Source: Saccharum officinarum (taxonomy: Eukaryota > Streptophyta > Magnoliopsida > Poales > Poaceae). From it: DNA of 64,000 nucleotides. Made by a program: the position numbers and the translations under genes. Of the stretch, positions 10,920 to 22,579 are shown in pieces (position 1 is the first letter of the stretch; each line of letters begins with the position of its first letter). Below the pieces are notes generated by a model that had not been told where the DNA came from, did not search any database, and worked only from the letters and a program-made list of their open reading frames with translations. The stretch covers positions 86,793,248 to 86,857,247 of the forward strand of contig CM036158.1 of the NCBI GenBank assembly GCA_020631735.1, read 5' to 3'.

Positions 10920-13521
10920 ATGGGAGGGGGAGGTCACCCGTGCATGGCTGCCACCGGCGATGGAGCCGGGGCCAGCGTGGAGGCCGCGTTGAGGCCTCTT
11001 GTCGGCGTCGACGCCTGGGACTACTGCATCTACTGGAGGCTGTCTCCTGACCAGAGGTAAGAGTAGCTAGCTAGCATCACTGATCTACCTTGCTTCTTTT
11101 CTTCTTTTTTTTCTCGTTTGGAGCTCAGAAATCAGAATCATGCGAATGTGTGTGATGACATGTCCCCCTGTGGCACAAACTGCTTGCAGGTTCTTGGAGA
11201 TGACTGGGTTCTGCTGCAGCAGTGAGTTCAAGGCACAACTTTCAGCACTGGGTGACCTGCCTCCGTCAATCCAGCTCGACTCCTCGTCTGCAGGGTAATA
11301 CAATCTCCATCAGTTCCACTGTCACTCGGGAGGCATCGATTGCCTTTGCCTGCCAGGTCGAATTCTAGCTAATCCCTGCAGTTCTATGCATGCTCTATCG
11401 ATCGGTCAGAATGCACGCCGAGGCAATGGTGTCCAACCAGCCGATTTGGCAGAGCAGCCGCGTGTCAGAGCTCCAAACAAGTTACTCCAGTGTACAGCTC
11501 TTGTCATCTTCAACCTCCCTCCACTGCCAACAGCCAAGAGCCAACTGCTGTCTGATCATCGTCTTGTATCCATGACATGGTGCAGGAGCCCGGATCCGGC
11601 GGAGGCCCGAGGACGCGGCTGCTAGTGCCCGTCGCCGGCGGCCTCGTCGAGCTCTTCGCGGCGAGATACGTACGTAAAAGCCACGGCTGAATCTGCACCG
11701 GTTTTTCTTTTCTTTTCTTTTTTCTGTTTGCCGCCATCACATCAGAAAATTCAGGATTAGTTTGGGCGGGGGATCGATTTCTGTTAGGCGGGCCACGAGT
11801 AGTTAGCCCGAGAGCAGCCAGAACCAGGAGCGCACGGCTTCCGCGTGACCCAGCTGCCAGCGCCGCCGCCCCGGCGAAGATGTGGCTGTGAACCGCACGC
11901 AACAGCCACGGCCTTTGCATTTGCATGCCATGCGCACACAAACACATGACATGACATGACATGACACACCTGACCTGACGCTCTCCTCTTTATATGTACG
12001 CCGCCGCGGCGTGCGGGCGTGCGCTCGCAGATGGCGGAGGAGGAGCAGATGGCGGAGCTGGTGATGGCGCAGTGCGGGGTGCCGGGCGGCGCCGAGGGGA
12101 GCGAGGGCGCCGGAGGCGGCGTGCACGCGTGGCCGCCGGGCTTCGCGTGGGACGGCGCCGCAGACGCGTCGCGCGGGATGTACGGCGGCGCGGTGCCGCC
12201 GTCGCTCGGCCTGTTCGACGCCGCCGGTAGCATCGCGGCGGACCCGTTCCAGGCGGTGGTGCAGCAGGCGCCGGGCGCCGGTGGTGGTGCGGTGGACGAC
12301 GCCGGGTGGCAGTACGCGGCGGCCGCGGCAGCTGGGAACGAACTGGCGGCGGTGCAGCAGGAGACGCAGCCACAGCCGCAGCCGCGCGGCGCGGACTCGG
12401 GGTCCGAGGGCAGTGACTTGCAGGTGGACCCCGAGGACGACGGGGACGGCGATGGCGACGGCGACGGGCAGGGGCGTGGCGGCAGCGGCGGCAAGGGCGG
12501 CGGGAAGCGGCAGCAGTGCAAGAACCTCGTGGCGGAGCGGAGGCGGCGGAAGAAGCTCAACGAGCGGCTCTACAAGCTCAGGTCGCTCGTCCCCAACATC
12601 TCCAAGGTCAGTACTCTCCCGTCGGCCCGCCGTCGCCATCATCCATGGAACGCTTTGCTTTCTTGCTTCTCTGATGTCATCGATGGTGTTGTTCAGATGG
12701 ACCGCGCGTCGATCCTCGGCGACGCCATCGACTACATCGTGGACCTGCAGAACCAGGTGAAGGCGCTGCAGGACGAGCTGGAGGACCCGGCGGACGGCGC
12801 CGGCGGCTGCGCCCCCGACGTGCTCCTGGACCACCCGCCGCCGGCGAGTCTGGTGGGGCTGGAGAACGACGACTCGCCGCGCACGAGCCACCACCAGCCG
12901 CTCGCCGGGAGCAAGAGGGCCCGTGCGGCGGCGCAGGCGGCGGAGGAGGAGAAGGGCCACGACATGGAGCCGCAGGTGGAGGTGCGGCAGGTGGATGCCA
13001 ATGAGTACTTCCTGCAGATGCTGTGCGAGCGCAAGCCTGGCCGCTTCGTCCAGATCATGGACTCCATCGCTGCGATGGGACTGGATGTCACCAACGTCAA
13101 CGTCACCTCACACGAGAGCCTCGTCCTCAACGTCTTCCGCGCCGCGGTACGTATATATAACAACACCAGTACGCCGCCGCCGCGCCATTGATGCATGCGC
13201 GCGATTCTTATCATAGCAGGACGTGCTCATTTTTTTTTTTTGTGACACTGGCAGAGGCGGGACAGCGAGGTGGCGGTGCAGGCGGACAGGGTGCGGGACT
13301 CGCTGCTGGAGGTGACGCGGGAGCCGAACGGTGTGTGGTCGTCGGCGCCGCCGCCGGTGGGGGTGGGGATGAGCGGCGGTGGCATCGTCGACGTCAAGCT
13401 CGACGGCGTGGACATGAAGCTCGACGGCATCATCGACGGGCAGGCGGCACCGGGCGTCGCAGTGGCAGTTGCTGAGGATCATTACGGCGGCTACAACCAT
13501 CTCCTCCAATACCTCGCTTGA
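10920..13521 (+). CDS. TDR: Tapetal bHLH transcription factor TDR (AMS orthologue), seven exons
   Basis: Exons are 10920-11056, 11190-11294, 11410-11461, 11586-11669, 12031-12606, 12697-13146 and 13255-13521. All introns are GT-AG and the phases join into 1671 bp (556 aa), close to rice TDR at about 550 aa. The N-terminal bHLH-MYC_N region (about 31-126) contains [14 protein letters not shown] and SNQPIWQSS. An acidic linker ([12 protein letters not shown]) precedes the bHLH (about 289-345), whose basic part [16 protein letters not shown] lies before helix 2, [17 protein letters not shown]-terminal ACT-like domain spans about 408-490, starting [10 protein letters not shown]. In rice the protein acts in tapetal nuclei, promotes programmed tapetum death and pollen-wall lipid genes, and works with other bHLH factors (TIP2, EAT1). 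Its loss gives male sterility. The start is chosen because MGGGG...LRPLVG matches the family N-terminus. I recognise the family with high confidence; exact exon edges are by eye. Confidence 0.93.
12607..12696 (+). other. TDR intron 5: 90 nt, stop-free, multiple of three
   Basis: The intron splits the bHLH between the end of the loop (NISK) and helix 2 (MDRAS). It has no in-frame stop and is exactly 30 codons long. Retention would therefore add 30 residues inside the DNA-binding/dimerisation domain without breaking the frame. The canonical GT-AG sites argue it is normally removed. Confidence 0.85.
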
Positions 13522-13584
13522 TCATCATTTACTAGCATTTTTTACGTTGAAAAATTGAATCAAAGGATGATTGATGGATCAACT

Positions 13585-13590
13585 AATAAA
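13585..13590 (+). terminator. Candidate polyadenylation signal of TDR
   Basis: AATAAA lies 64 bp after the TDR stop codon, a usual distance for a plant near-upstream element. Confidence 0.45.
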
Positions 13591-14733
13591 CGGGTTCTAT
13601 ATATAAGTGACTGTGAATTGCGATTATTGGTAGCATATGGTCGTTGATGAAAGTGTATTAATTATTGAGTTTAACATTATGGAGTTTTTTCGCTGCTTTT
13701 CTCGATCTTTTTTGTGTTGGTTCAAATGAGGGTGGAATACTAAAGTTGTTTCTTTTTTGTGTTTTTTTTATAAAAAGTAAACTATATTTTGGCTCTTTGC
13801 ATGAGTTGTGCACTTAAATATCGTTTGTTACAAGTTTCGGGTCTAGCAAATAGTATCATTATTATAACGCAGGTCTAGTTTGCTTATCATATATTCGGAC
13901 TCGGATATACTTTTTATAATATAAATAGTTTCATTTCATTTATTTGATTATTATAATGGTTGTATTCTCGGTGCATCTTTACGGTCCGTTTGGTACAACG
14001 ATCTGTTTCACAAGTGCAAGCAGTTTTTTTAGCTTCAATTTCATGAGCAAATTCATCGATGGAGCTTAAGGTGTTTTCGAAAAATATTTGGTAAAAAAAA
14101 AGAAACTTCTCAACAAAGCGAAGAGGAAACTGAAAGAAACTAGTATTTCAGCTTCACCAGCTTCCCTGGGAATGTGAGCCAACTCTGACTTAGAGCTATC
14201 GTTATCTGTTTTGTCTCTTAACTATTTTCCTATTACTATCTTGTGACTATGCAATTTTAGATAAAGTAGTTTTCAATCTCATCTTGGTTAGCTCTATTAG
14301 CAATAAAAAACACTTTTCTGAATCTTTATGCAGTTCCTTAGCTCTCTTATAAATATTAATTCGAGATGATATTGCTTTTTTTCTATTATGGTTATGTAGT
14401 TTCTTTTTCGCTAGTATCGTTTGATTCGTCACAATGCTTTTCATGTCAGTGAGACATCTGCTAGGAGTCTGTCACCACCTTTTAGTTCCACGTAATCATG
14501 AGTTACCATAATAGACAACTTATATAGTAAGTTATTCATTCTTTTAAGTTATCTAGTAGGAACTCACAATTTCTTAATTTGTGCAAAAATAAAAGGAACA
14601 TTATAAGTTGCATGGCAATCATAACTCATGTAACATAAACCTTAGCTTATTAGATGGTTGTTTAGCGAAACAACAACCTCTTTCTCTTACCTCGTTATCT
14701 CTCCATGTTTTCAAAATTCTTACATGGCTTTGT
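13591..14733. other. Intergenic DNA downstream of TDR
   Basis: AT-rich. The text near 13984-14170 (GGTCCGTTTGGTACAACG...) resembles small grass MITEs by its opening phrase, but I could not find a matching terminal repeat. No gene recognised. Confidence 0.45.
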
Positions 14734-14841
14734 ATTAGACTATCTACGAGACCACTAGCGGATAGCAATATATTTGTGCTTAGCTAAATTAGACTATCTA
14801 CGAGACCACTAACGGATAGCAATATATTTGTGCTTAGCTAA
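14734..14841. repeat. Perfect-period tandem duplication, 2 x 54 bp
   Basis: The unit starting ATTAGACTATCTACGAGACC occurs at 14734-14787 and again at 14788-14841 with a single difference (GCGG against ACGG). It is a recent local duplication. Confidence 0.92.
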
Positions 14842-16474
14842 ATCACAATGGGAGCATCTGGAGATGTTCAAAACTGGTTTCTAATGGTTTGCGACCTTGA
14901 ATAATTTTTTCATTGAACTAATGTTGGTCGGAATATTGTTCTCGTCTGTGTCGTTTGGCTATTGCAAGTGTTTCATATACTTGATGGCATCATTGAATAG
15001 TAATGAGCCTAAAGAAGTTTTAAAACGGATTAGTCCCCATTGTCCGATGCATATATTTGTCCATCCAATTTTTGTTGCTCCCTAGATATTGCCTAAACAT
15101 GCGATTAAATCTTGTTCTTTGTGGTCGATGCTCACCGGCCTTTAGTGCTGCCACTTGATGTTTGGAACCTTCGACAATATTATCAAGCAGTATTCATATT
15201 ACGTTTTTTTTCAAAGCTAATATTGCTAGAATTTATTCCTTTAGCTCAGGGGCTTGCCATTAGCATCGACATCGATTTCAGCTTCACCTTGCCATTCCTT
15301 CGGTCTGAGGGCTCGCCATCAGATTTGGCTGAGGGTTCATCACTAGGTTTGGTGCCAACTACACCTCCACTCCGTAGCCTTGCTCGACTCGAGGACTCAC
15401 GTTAGCTTTGGAGCCACGGACCACTATACCTCGTTGTCTTGCTCGGCTCGAGGGTTTTGCCAGTAATGTTGGCAGTGTCATTGAATCCTTCACTTCTGCC
15501 ATCACCTTTGACTTGGGAGCTCACCGATTGCTTCAGGAATGACTTCAACTATCCCTAGCATCGACATCAACTATAGCTTCACCCCACAACACCACCTTTG
15601 GCGATGACCTCGGCTTTGCCCCAATATCCACCTTCAGCTCGAGTGGCATGCCTATTACTTCAATGATGCCTACAACTTTGACTAGTCGTAACTTCATCCT
15701 GAGTGACTCATCGTCAACTTCAGCAACATCTACAAGCCCGAAGAACCTCCTCCCAAGATCCATCATTGACACCTTCGTCGACTAGGGATGAGACCTTCGC
15801 TCGCTCATAAGAACCAACCAAGAGGGCCTAAGGCCGGTACATTGGAGAAACAATCCAACCCAGAGGGCATGTCTTGCCCAATGTTCATGATCCAAAGGAG
15901 ACAAGCCCTGTCGATTGCAACAACCACTCCATCTATGCACATCTCCGAAAATGCATCATCATCAACCTTTGGTAGCAACTCCTACATCAGTCTACCTTGG
16001 ACGACTATGACAACCAGTAAGACTACTTCCACTATACTATGATTACTTTGGCTACACAGAGCTACCCTCGTAGAGGTGAAGACCACCCAAAGTGGACAGA
16101 ACAATAGGTGCGAGATTGTCGACCTCCGTAGACAAAAAAAAGTCATCATGATGAGATCATGGCTTCTAACCCTTGCCGCTGAAGCTTTTCCTGCACCGAG
16201 GGTACAAATCAAAGCCCGGGACAATCGAGTCTAGGCTCAATTTTGGCATAGTTAGCTCCCTGTCATGTGTGTGCTCCTTTCTCTAAGTCTTTTTTCTTAC
16301 TGGTTTTTGGGATGGAGTTTTTAATTGGGTGCACACACAGAAGCGTTCATGAGGGAATCCCTCATAACTAGAGATTCTACATGTGGGCCTTATTTTATGT
16401 TGTAGCAACTTGATCGCTCTACCTGCCAAAACCTAGTGGCTAGGGGCTACTATTGAGGGTGAGTACAGCTAGGC
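14842..16474 (+). mobile_element. Remnant of an older LTR retrotransposon (left part)
   Basis: A degenerate region with GGGCTTGCC/CGAGGGCTC phrases repeated through 15240-15480 and no intact ORF. It ends in a purine-rich tract (GTGGCTAGGGGCTAC, 16436-16450) followed by TGAGGGTGAG from 16454, which looks like a polypurine tract abutting an LTR. That putative LTR is interrupted 20 bp later by Gypsy A and resumes at 52986 with a TATAAATA box. Interpretation as a host LTR element is inference from this architecture. Confidence 0.45.
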
Positions 16475-19400
16475 TATAACACCCCGGGTGTTATAGTTGC
16501 TAATTAATCTGCCATGTCATCATATTGCATTGCAAAGCATCCATGTTTAGGTCAACCCTGTTATGCATTAACTAAAATGAGTTTACCTTCTTAGGTTGGA
16601 TGTGCTTCTCAGTGGTGTGATTCGAACCGGAAACCCTAATTTCGAATGCCACCGGAAAATACTTAGTCCATGCCCTGCGTAATTTGAGGTGTGTGACTGT
16701 GTTACACACTAGTGTCAAGTGTAGGGTATGAACTCAAGTACAACACGTAAAATGAAGCTCCAAGTTTGAGTTTGAGTTGACATCCAAAAACTTGTCGCGA
16801 GTTTTCCGATTTGAATTTGAATTCAAATTTGCGGAAATATTAAAAGATTTTCAAAAGTTAAATTGGTCAACCAAGAGTGGCATTTGGTCAACTATGTGCT
16901 AATTGACTAAATGATGCCCTTGGATGATGGTTTGATCATTAAATAATCACCAAGTAAGGTAGCAACAAATTTCAATTAAAAATTCCTCCGAAAACCCTAA
17001 AATCCAAAATCCTATTTTAACCCTTTTGAAATAATTCAAAATCTAAGAAAAAATTGGGAAACAGTTTAAAACCAAGTTTGTAGAACTTTTCAAGGGCTAC
17101 AACTTTGGTGTTTTGAGTTTTCAAAGTTTTAGTGTAAAATGTGGAGCAATTTTGAAAAGAAGCAAATTTCAAATTTAACCCCTTTTTATCCCCAAACTCA
17201 AATTTCAAAATGGAGGCAGATTTTGAAAATGGTTTGAGTAGCAAAGTTGTAGGTCTTGGCTAGATGTACAACTTTGGTGTTTAGAGTTTTTAAAGTTTCA
17301 ATGTAAAATCCAAAGTAATTTCTAAATTACCAAATTTCCAAAAAGTGTCCCCTTTTGAATTTAAACTCAAATTTCAAAATCCAGTTCGAATTTGAAAAAG
17401 TGTTCAATACAAAACTTGTAGGGCTTGAAATTCTGAAGATTTCATATCTTGGGAATTTTTCAAGTTCATATTCAAAATCAAAAGTAATTTGAGAAAACAG
17501 TTCAAAATTTCAAAAGTTGGGGGGGAGAGCTACAGTGAACGGCGAATCAGAGCAGGACACCGTGCGGCATGGGCGCCGACGAGTCACCGGGCGGCGTCCA
17601 GGAGCTTCTCGCGCGCGCCAGGACCGCCAGCATGGGCTTCAGTAGGTTCACGTCGAGCCACACGTCGCCTGGAGGTCATTCTCGTCGCCCTATATAAGGA
17701 GATCACCGTCACCGGCGTGTTTCTGTTTTTCTCCATTTCCACCGCCACCGCAGCTCCGCCGCTCGCTGCTGCCGCCGTTGAGCTGCCACCAGCCACGCAA
17801 ATCGCACCAGCAAGTTCGCCTCACCCTCGCGCACCCCGTGGTCCAACGGGTTTAGCCGTTTTCTCGCCCGAACCACCGCACCACCACTTCCCGTGCCCAA
17901 CTCCGGTCGGAGCACCGCCACCACCGCTCCCACGTGGCCAGGCCACTCTAGCTCGTCGCCGTCATCACCAAGAGCACCACCGTGATCGCTGTGAGCCCCT
18001 GAACGTTTTTCTCGCGTTAATTTAGCCACTACTCCGTTGGGGACGCGTTTTCGCGGCTCACCGTCGACCGTGGTCCGCCATCGTCGTCGGTGAGGGGTCG
18101 CCGGAGCTCGAGCTTAGCTGTAAAAGGGCGTAGTGGAGTCGCAGGGTAGTGTAGATCGCTTTGGTCATGATGGTTGAGTCATTAGCGGTGTGATCGTCGG
18201 CTGGCCGCCGTGCGGGCATGGACGAGCGCGCGGGAGAGAGCGAGAGAGCGGAGGAAGGCGATGATAGGTGGGGCAGAGCTGTCAGCGAGAGAGAGAGGAA
18301 GAGCGCGAGCACGTGAGCAGGCGTTGCGGGTGGGCCGTGTTGCTGGGCCGAGCAAGCGCGCGGGCGCGTTGCGAGCGGGCCGTTCGGCTGGGCCGAGCCG
18401 GAGGAAGGAAGGGGAGTCGGCCCGAGAGGAAAGTTTTGTTTTCCTTTTCAAAAAATGTGAATAGTATTAGTATTTGTTTATTTCATTAGAATTTCTGTAG
18501 AGCTCCAAAAATAGTGAAAATTTTTGTGTAAGCCTTTCAAGATGTAAACTACTTAGGAAGAATATTAAATGCTAAATTGGATTACTTTTTGTAAGTTAAT
18601 TAATTAGTTCAATTAAATATTAAATGCAACTTCCATGAATTTTAGTAATTAATTTATTAATCCAAAAATCATGAAATTTATTCTAACACTGTTTTAGGCC
18701 ATGATTAATCCTTAGAAAAAGTTTAAGCTCAATTAGATGAAGTTTGATTTATTATTAATTATGCCCTAATTAATTAAATGTTTAAATAATTGTTGAATTG
18801 ATCACTTTAAATGTTGTGTGCCTTTTTGATTGAGTGATGTCCTTAGGTCACTAATTCTTGGTGATCCTTGGCACCTTAATTTCATGATTGAGCTCGTTAG
18901 TAACAAGTCCAGTAAGAAACGTTAGCGTCGCTTAAGTTATCGCTTTTAGTTAGTAGGTTTTACTGTTTTGCGACTGTACCGCATAGGAAAGTTGTACTCG
19001 AGTCGTAAACCGTGGCATAGCATCATGTTTATCATCAAGCATCATGTTGAAGCATGTTCTATACTCGTGTAGTTCCCGCTTTCGAGGAAGTCGAAGTTGG
19101 CGAGCAAGTCTTCGGAGAAGAGTTGTTGTTGGTGGGTTCCGGACCGGAAGTCGGAGTCTTCGAGTCCGAGTCAGTCATTGCGTCAGAGCAAGGCAAGCCT
19201 TGGTGCATTTAAACTCTACCTTGAGTTTTACAAATCTTTATCACTGGTAATATAGTTTATTGCATTAAGTAATTAGGAGTTGAGTGACAACCCAATTGCT
19301 GCATTATCATCCTTGATTATTGGGATATCACCCTTGATACATGTTTTACTGAAAATGCGTAGTATGCTTCGCTATGCTTATGAGTTAAGCTTTTTAAATG

Positions 19401-20586
19401 AATGCTTATATGACAATGATGGCATACTTGATAAATATTGAAATATGAGAATAAATTTGTAAGATCGGTCGAGTGGTTTGGCCACTGCTAACTTGAATTG
19501 GGAAAGGAGTCTCAATATAATGTTTCCGCCTTATCAGTTAAGGACCGTACGTTGTTGGCCCTCGCGTCATAGAGTTTTTATTAGTACTAGCCATGTACCC
19601 ATGTCGGGTAAGCCTTATTTTGACTATTCCATTACGAGAATGTCTAACCTCGCACTAGGAGTGGAGAGATGGCGAGAGTAGTGTGTACCCTCGTGACCAA
19701 GGGCTGGATTGGAGGAGTACTGTGCTCTCGGGTGGCGATGGACACGTTCTGGTTTTGGGTTACTCGGGTAAGAGTTGATATATGCAAGATTCGGTTCTAC
19801 ATATGTCGTGTGGTTAGGAATCCCCAGCTGGGTAAATGAAGCGGTTCGAATCGTCGTTACTCCACGAGAAAGGAGTCTTGGCCTTGCACCAACATCGTAG
19901 TTAAGAACTGGAATTAAAAAGAAAGATTGAGAAATGTCTTGATGAGAATTACTTTGATCTAGATTAGGATCACTTAGAATTGGTTAATGAACCATCAATG
20001 GTAAAATTAAAATAATGAAGGTAAGGACTTACTTTAGTAAGCTTTTCTGCAAAAGAAATTTTGATTCTTGAATACCCGTACCTTGATTCCCTAAAGCTAG
20101 CATGCCCTTGGAGTCTTTTCTTAGTTGGGTAAGTCTTGTTGAGTACTCTTGTACTCAGGGTTTGTTAAACCCCTTGTTGCAGGTGCGGTTCATGAACAAG
20201 TCTGCTTTGAGCCTTGTTGCATGAATGTTGTGGCTGAAGAAAGTTACGACGAGTAGACTGTGTGGCCTCTGGGAAAGGCACTTCGTTTGTGTGATTGTAA
20301 TAAAGTTACTACTGATACTTCCCTACTACCGGTTTGTAATAATGTTACATAAGGTTTGAAGTTTGGAAACTGTGGTTTATAAACTTAAGTTATTGTAAGA
20401 CTTCCGCTACTTTACTCTGATGATATTTTGAATAAACGGTTGTAATATTGCAATACTCCTGTGATTAGATCATGTTCGGAGGAAAGCAGACCTTTTAAGT
20501 TATGAGGAACATAAGTACGGCTGTCAGAGGTCATTATGACGATGACAGGTACATGTGGGCCATCATAATTAGGAGGTTCTGTGACA
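16475..20586 (+). repeat. Gypsy A 5' LTR (4112 bp)
   Basis: Matches 48600-52985. Its first bases are TATAAC where the 3' LTR has TGTAAC, so the canonical TG terminus is mutated to TA. It contains a TATA box at 17691. A 178-codon ORF (17489-18025) overlaps the TATA box and is not a gene of the element. Confidence 0.93.
17691..17698 (+). promoter_or_regulatory. TATA box of Gypsy A 5' LTR
   Basis: TATATAAG preceded by CGTCGCCC. The same box lies at 50073-50080 in the 3' LTR. It probably marks the U3/R promoter of the element. Confidence 0.6.
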
Positions 20587-20588
20587 GC

Positions 20589-20600
20589 TGGTACCAGAGC
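20589..20600 (+). other. Primer-binding site of Gypsy A
   Basis: TGGTACCAGAGC two bases after the 5' LTR, matching the 3' end of an initiator-Met-type tRNA with one change from the common TGGTATCAGAGC. Confidence 0.8.
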
Positions 20601-20913
20601 ATAATTACAGAAGTTATTGTAGTATTACTTTGCAAAACTTCAAAATGGTTTGGATCGAACAAAAACTTAATATTGATATTTTGGTCCAAATTGCTTTTGG
20701 CTTATCCCAATCTACTTTCTGTAGTTTCCTTAGCTCATATTTGAAAGCTTCGTAGTGAAGTATCATGTTATATTGCCCTAAGTTACAAATGTTATTGCAT
20801 GTGTTACTTAAACTTTTCGGTTAGTTCGTAAGTGCGATGCATGCATCATGTTTAATTAACCTGCTTAAGTTTCCTTTCCTTTTAAAGTGGTTTGGGTTAA
20901 GTAAGGTTCAATC

Positions 20914-21498
20914 ATGTTCATGCTAACCTTCAGATCCCTCCCATCTGTCCTCATCCTTCTAATTCTGCCTTGCTTTAGGATGGCACGTGTGAAGACGACC
21001 CCTCGCAAGAAAACTGGTCTGCAAGGAGTACCACGTCATCAGTTGGCAACAAGAGGTGATGGAGCGAGCAGTAGTCGCAATCCAAACCTAGATTCCCAAT
21101 CAGAGGTCGCAAGGTTCACGTCAAAGATAGAGCGACTGAAGCGCAATATGCATTTCTGGAAGCAGTGCCAGAACGAGTCTCTGGAAAAGGAGACAGAAGC
21201 CAGGGCTCATGTTCGAGAGTTGGAACTTTATGTGACACACCTGGAGCAGTACAATACAATCCTGCATGAGGAAGTCCATAGGTTGCATGACCTGATGAAT
21301 CCCAATCATCAGCCCCAGGCGGTAGAAGATGATGTCGGTGCAGTGGTCGTTCCTGGTGGAGAGGATAATGAGGAAGAGGATCCGGAAGAAAATGAACCCA
21401 TGATGGAAAGTAGGGATGAGGCAAGTCATGTCACTGGTGCAAGTGTCCAGGAGAATGAGGATGGAGTGATAGTGATCAGTGATGATGACGAGGAGTGA
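20914..21498 (+). CDS. Extra ORF ahead of gag in Gypsy A (ORF0)
   Basis: An intact ORF of 194 codons. The likely start is the ATG at 20980 (MARVKTTPRKK), giving 172 aa; the upstream 22 codons read as hydrophobic leader-like text and may be untranslated. It has a basic N-terminus, a heptad-like coiled-coil stretch in the middle (ARFTSKIERLKRNM onward to HEEVHRLHDLM), then a long acidic tail ending VIVISDDDEE. The last ten residues fit a SUMO-interacting motif, a hydrophobic V/I core followed by Ser and acids. Some long-LTR grass Gypsy elements are known to have such an extra ORF; its role is not established. Staying open while gag and pol have decayed is notable. Confidence 0.7.
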   Translation: MFMLTFRSLPSVLILLILPCFRMARVKTTPRKKTGLQGVPRHQLATRGDGASSSRNPNLDSQSEVARFTSKIERLKRNMHFWKQCQNESLEKETEARAHVRELELYVTHLEQYNTILHEEVHRLHDLMNPNHQPQAVEDDVGAVVVPGGEDNEEEDPEENEPMMESRDEASHVTGASVQENEDGVIVISDDDEE

Positions 21499-21692
21499 AG
21501 TGTTGAAGTGGATGATTATGTAATATAGTAGTCTTTCCTGTTTTCCAAGAACCTTAGCGGGTAGTTGCTTGCTTGCGAGCAAGTTTGTAATAAAAATAAT
21601 GTAAAATAAGTTTGATGTGTGTACTAGTACTGTACTAACTGCTTTCTAATTTAACAAAGCAATGTAAATAAAACATGGTTTGTGTATAACAG

Positions 21693-21919
21693 ATGACCGA
21701 TACTAGAACTTCTCAGGCTGGGGACAATGCTCCAAATCCCCCACCATTTCCACCTACTCTAGCAGAGGCTATTGCAGCACTGGTCAATGCCACTACTCTG
21801 TTGGCCCAGAATCAGAACGGAAATCAGGGTCGTCGGGGCCGAAACAATGGAGGAGAAACCACTTATGTGGATTTCACGGATACCCGTCCACCGGTGTTTT
21901 CAAAGGCCGATGAGCCGCT
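21693..21919 (+). pseudogene. Gypsy A gag, 5' piece
   Basis: Starts MTDTRTSQAGDNAPNPPP and reads to PVFSKADEPL, the typical start of the retrotransposon gag domain. It is cut at 21920 by the SIRE Copia. The frame resumes at 31933 after that element. Confidence 0.85.
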
Positions 21920-22579
21920 TGAAAGCCCAAGTTTGGTTTTGGTAATTAATGACACCAAGTTGCTAATGCCATGTGTTAAGTGTTTTGAGTTAGGCATAAG
22001 CAACACATGTGATGAAGGTGTATGTGGCAAGGAGTGGTGGCCACAAGATCACAAAGAGATGGTGCATGGAAATGAAATGATGATCATGGTGGAGATGCAC
22101 ATAATATGAAGGACATGATGATCAAGTGTAGGAGAAGGATCTAAGAGCGCAAGGCAAAGGTATAACCATAGGGGTTTTCCTTTTGCCGGTCTAAAGATGA
22201 GTAGAGAAGTGATTGACAGAGTTTAGGATACAGAGCCGACTATCAAGAGGGGCAATCACGGTTAGCTCGGGAATCAAGTGCCACTAGATCATTGTCTTGA
22301 GCATATGCATTAGGATCTAGTAAAGAGCTAACATAACGCCTTGAAAAATGTTTATGAAATGCTAACACACATGCACATGGTGGTGTACACTTGGTGGTGT
22401 TAGCACATTTGTGAAGGCGGTGGAGTTTAAGCGGTAGAGAGGGGTTTGGGTTCCTCTCTCCCTCCCACCGAGCTTGCGAGGCGGGATTCGACGCTTTTTG
22501 GAGAAGTGAAATGCCTATTTTCCGCTGCGCCGGAAGTCGGAAAAGAAACGGAGGCGAACGGAGGTCACAGAGGTGACCG

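Noticed and set aside
11510..12560. 150- and 258-codon minus-strand ORFs
   Set aside because: They overlap TDR exons and introns on the other strand. The composition is only the complement of Gly/Ala/Asp-rich coding sequence.
11803..12960. 385-codon minus-strand ORF across TDR
   Set aside because: It is the antisense shadow of GC-rich TDR exons, Arg/Leu rich, with no domain, and it runs through TDR introns.
12019..13191. Single 390-codon ORF as the TDR gene
   Set aside because: It reads through intron 5 and into intron 6, and lacks exons 1-4 and 7. The seven-exon model fits the family and splice rules better.
18058..18489. Arg/Ala-rich ORFs on both strands in Gypsy A LTR
   Set aside because: Low-complexity GAGA/GCGC sequence gives open frames on both strands, mirrored at 50564-50870.
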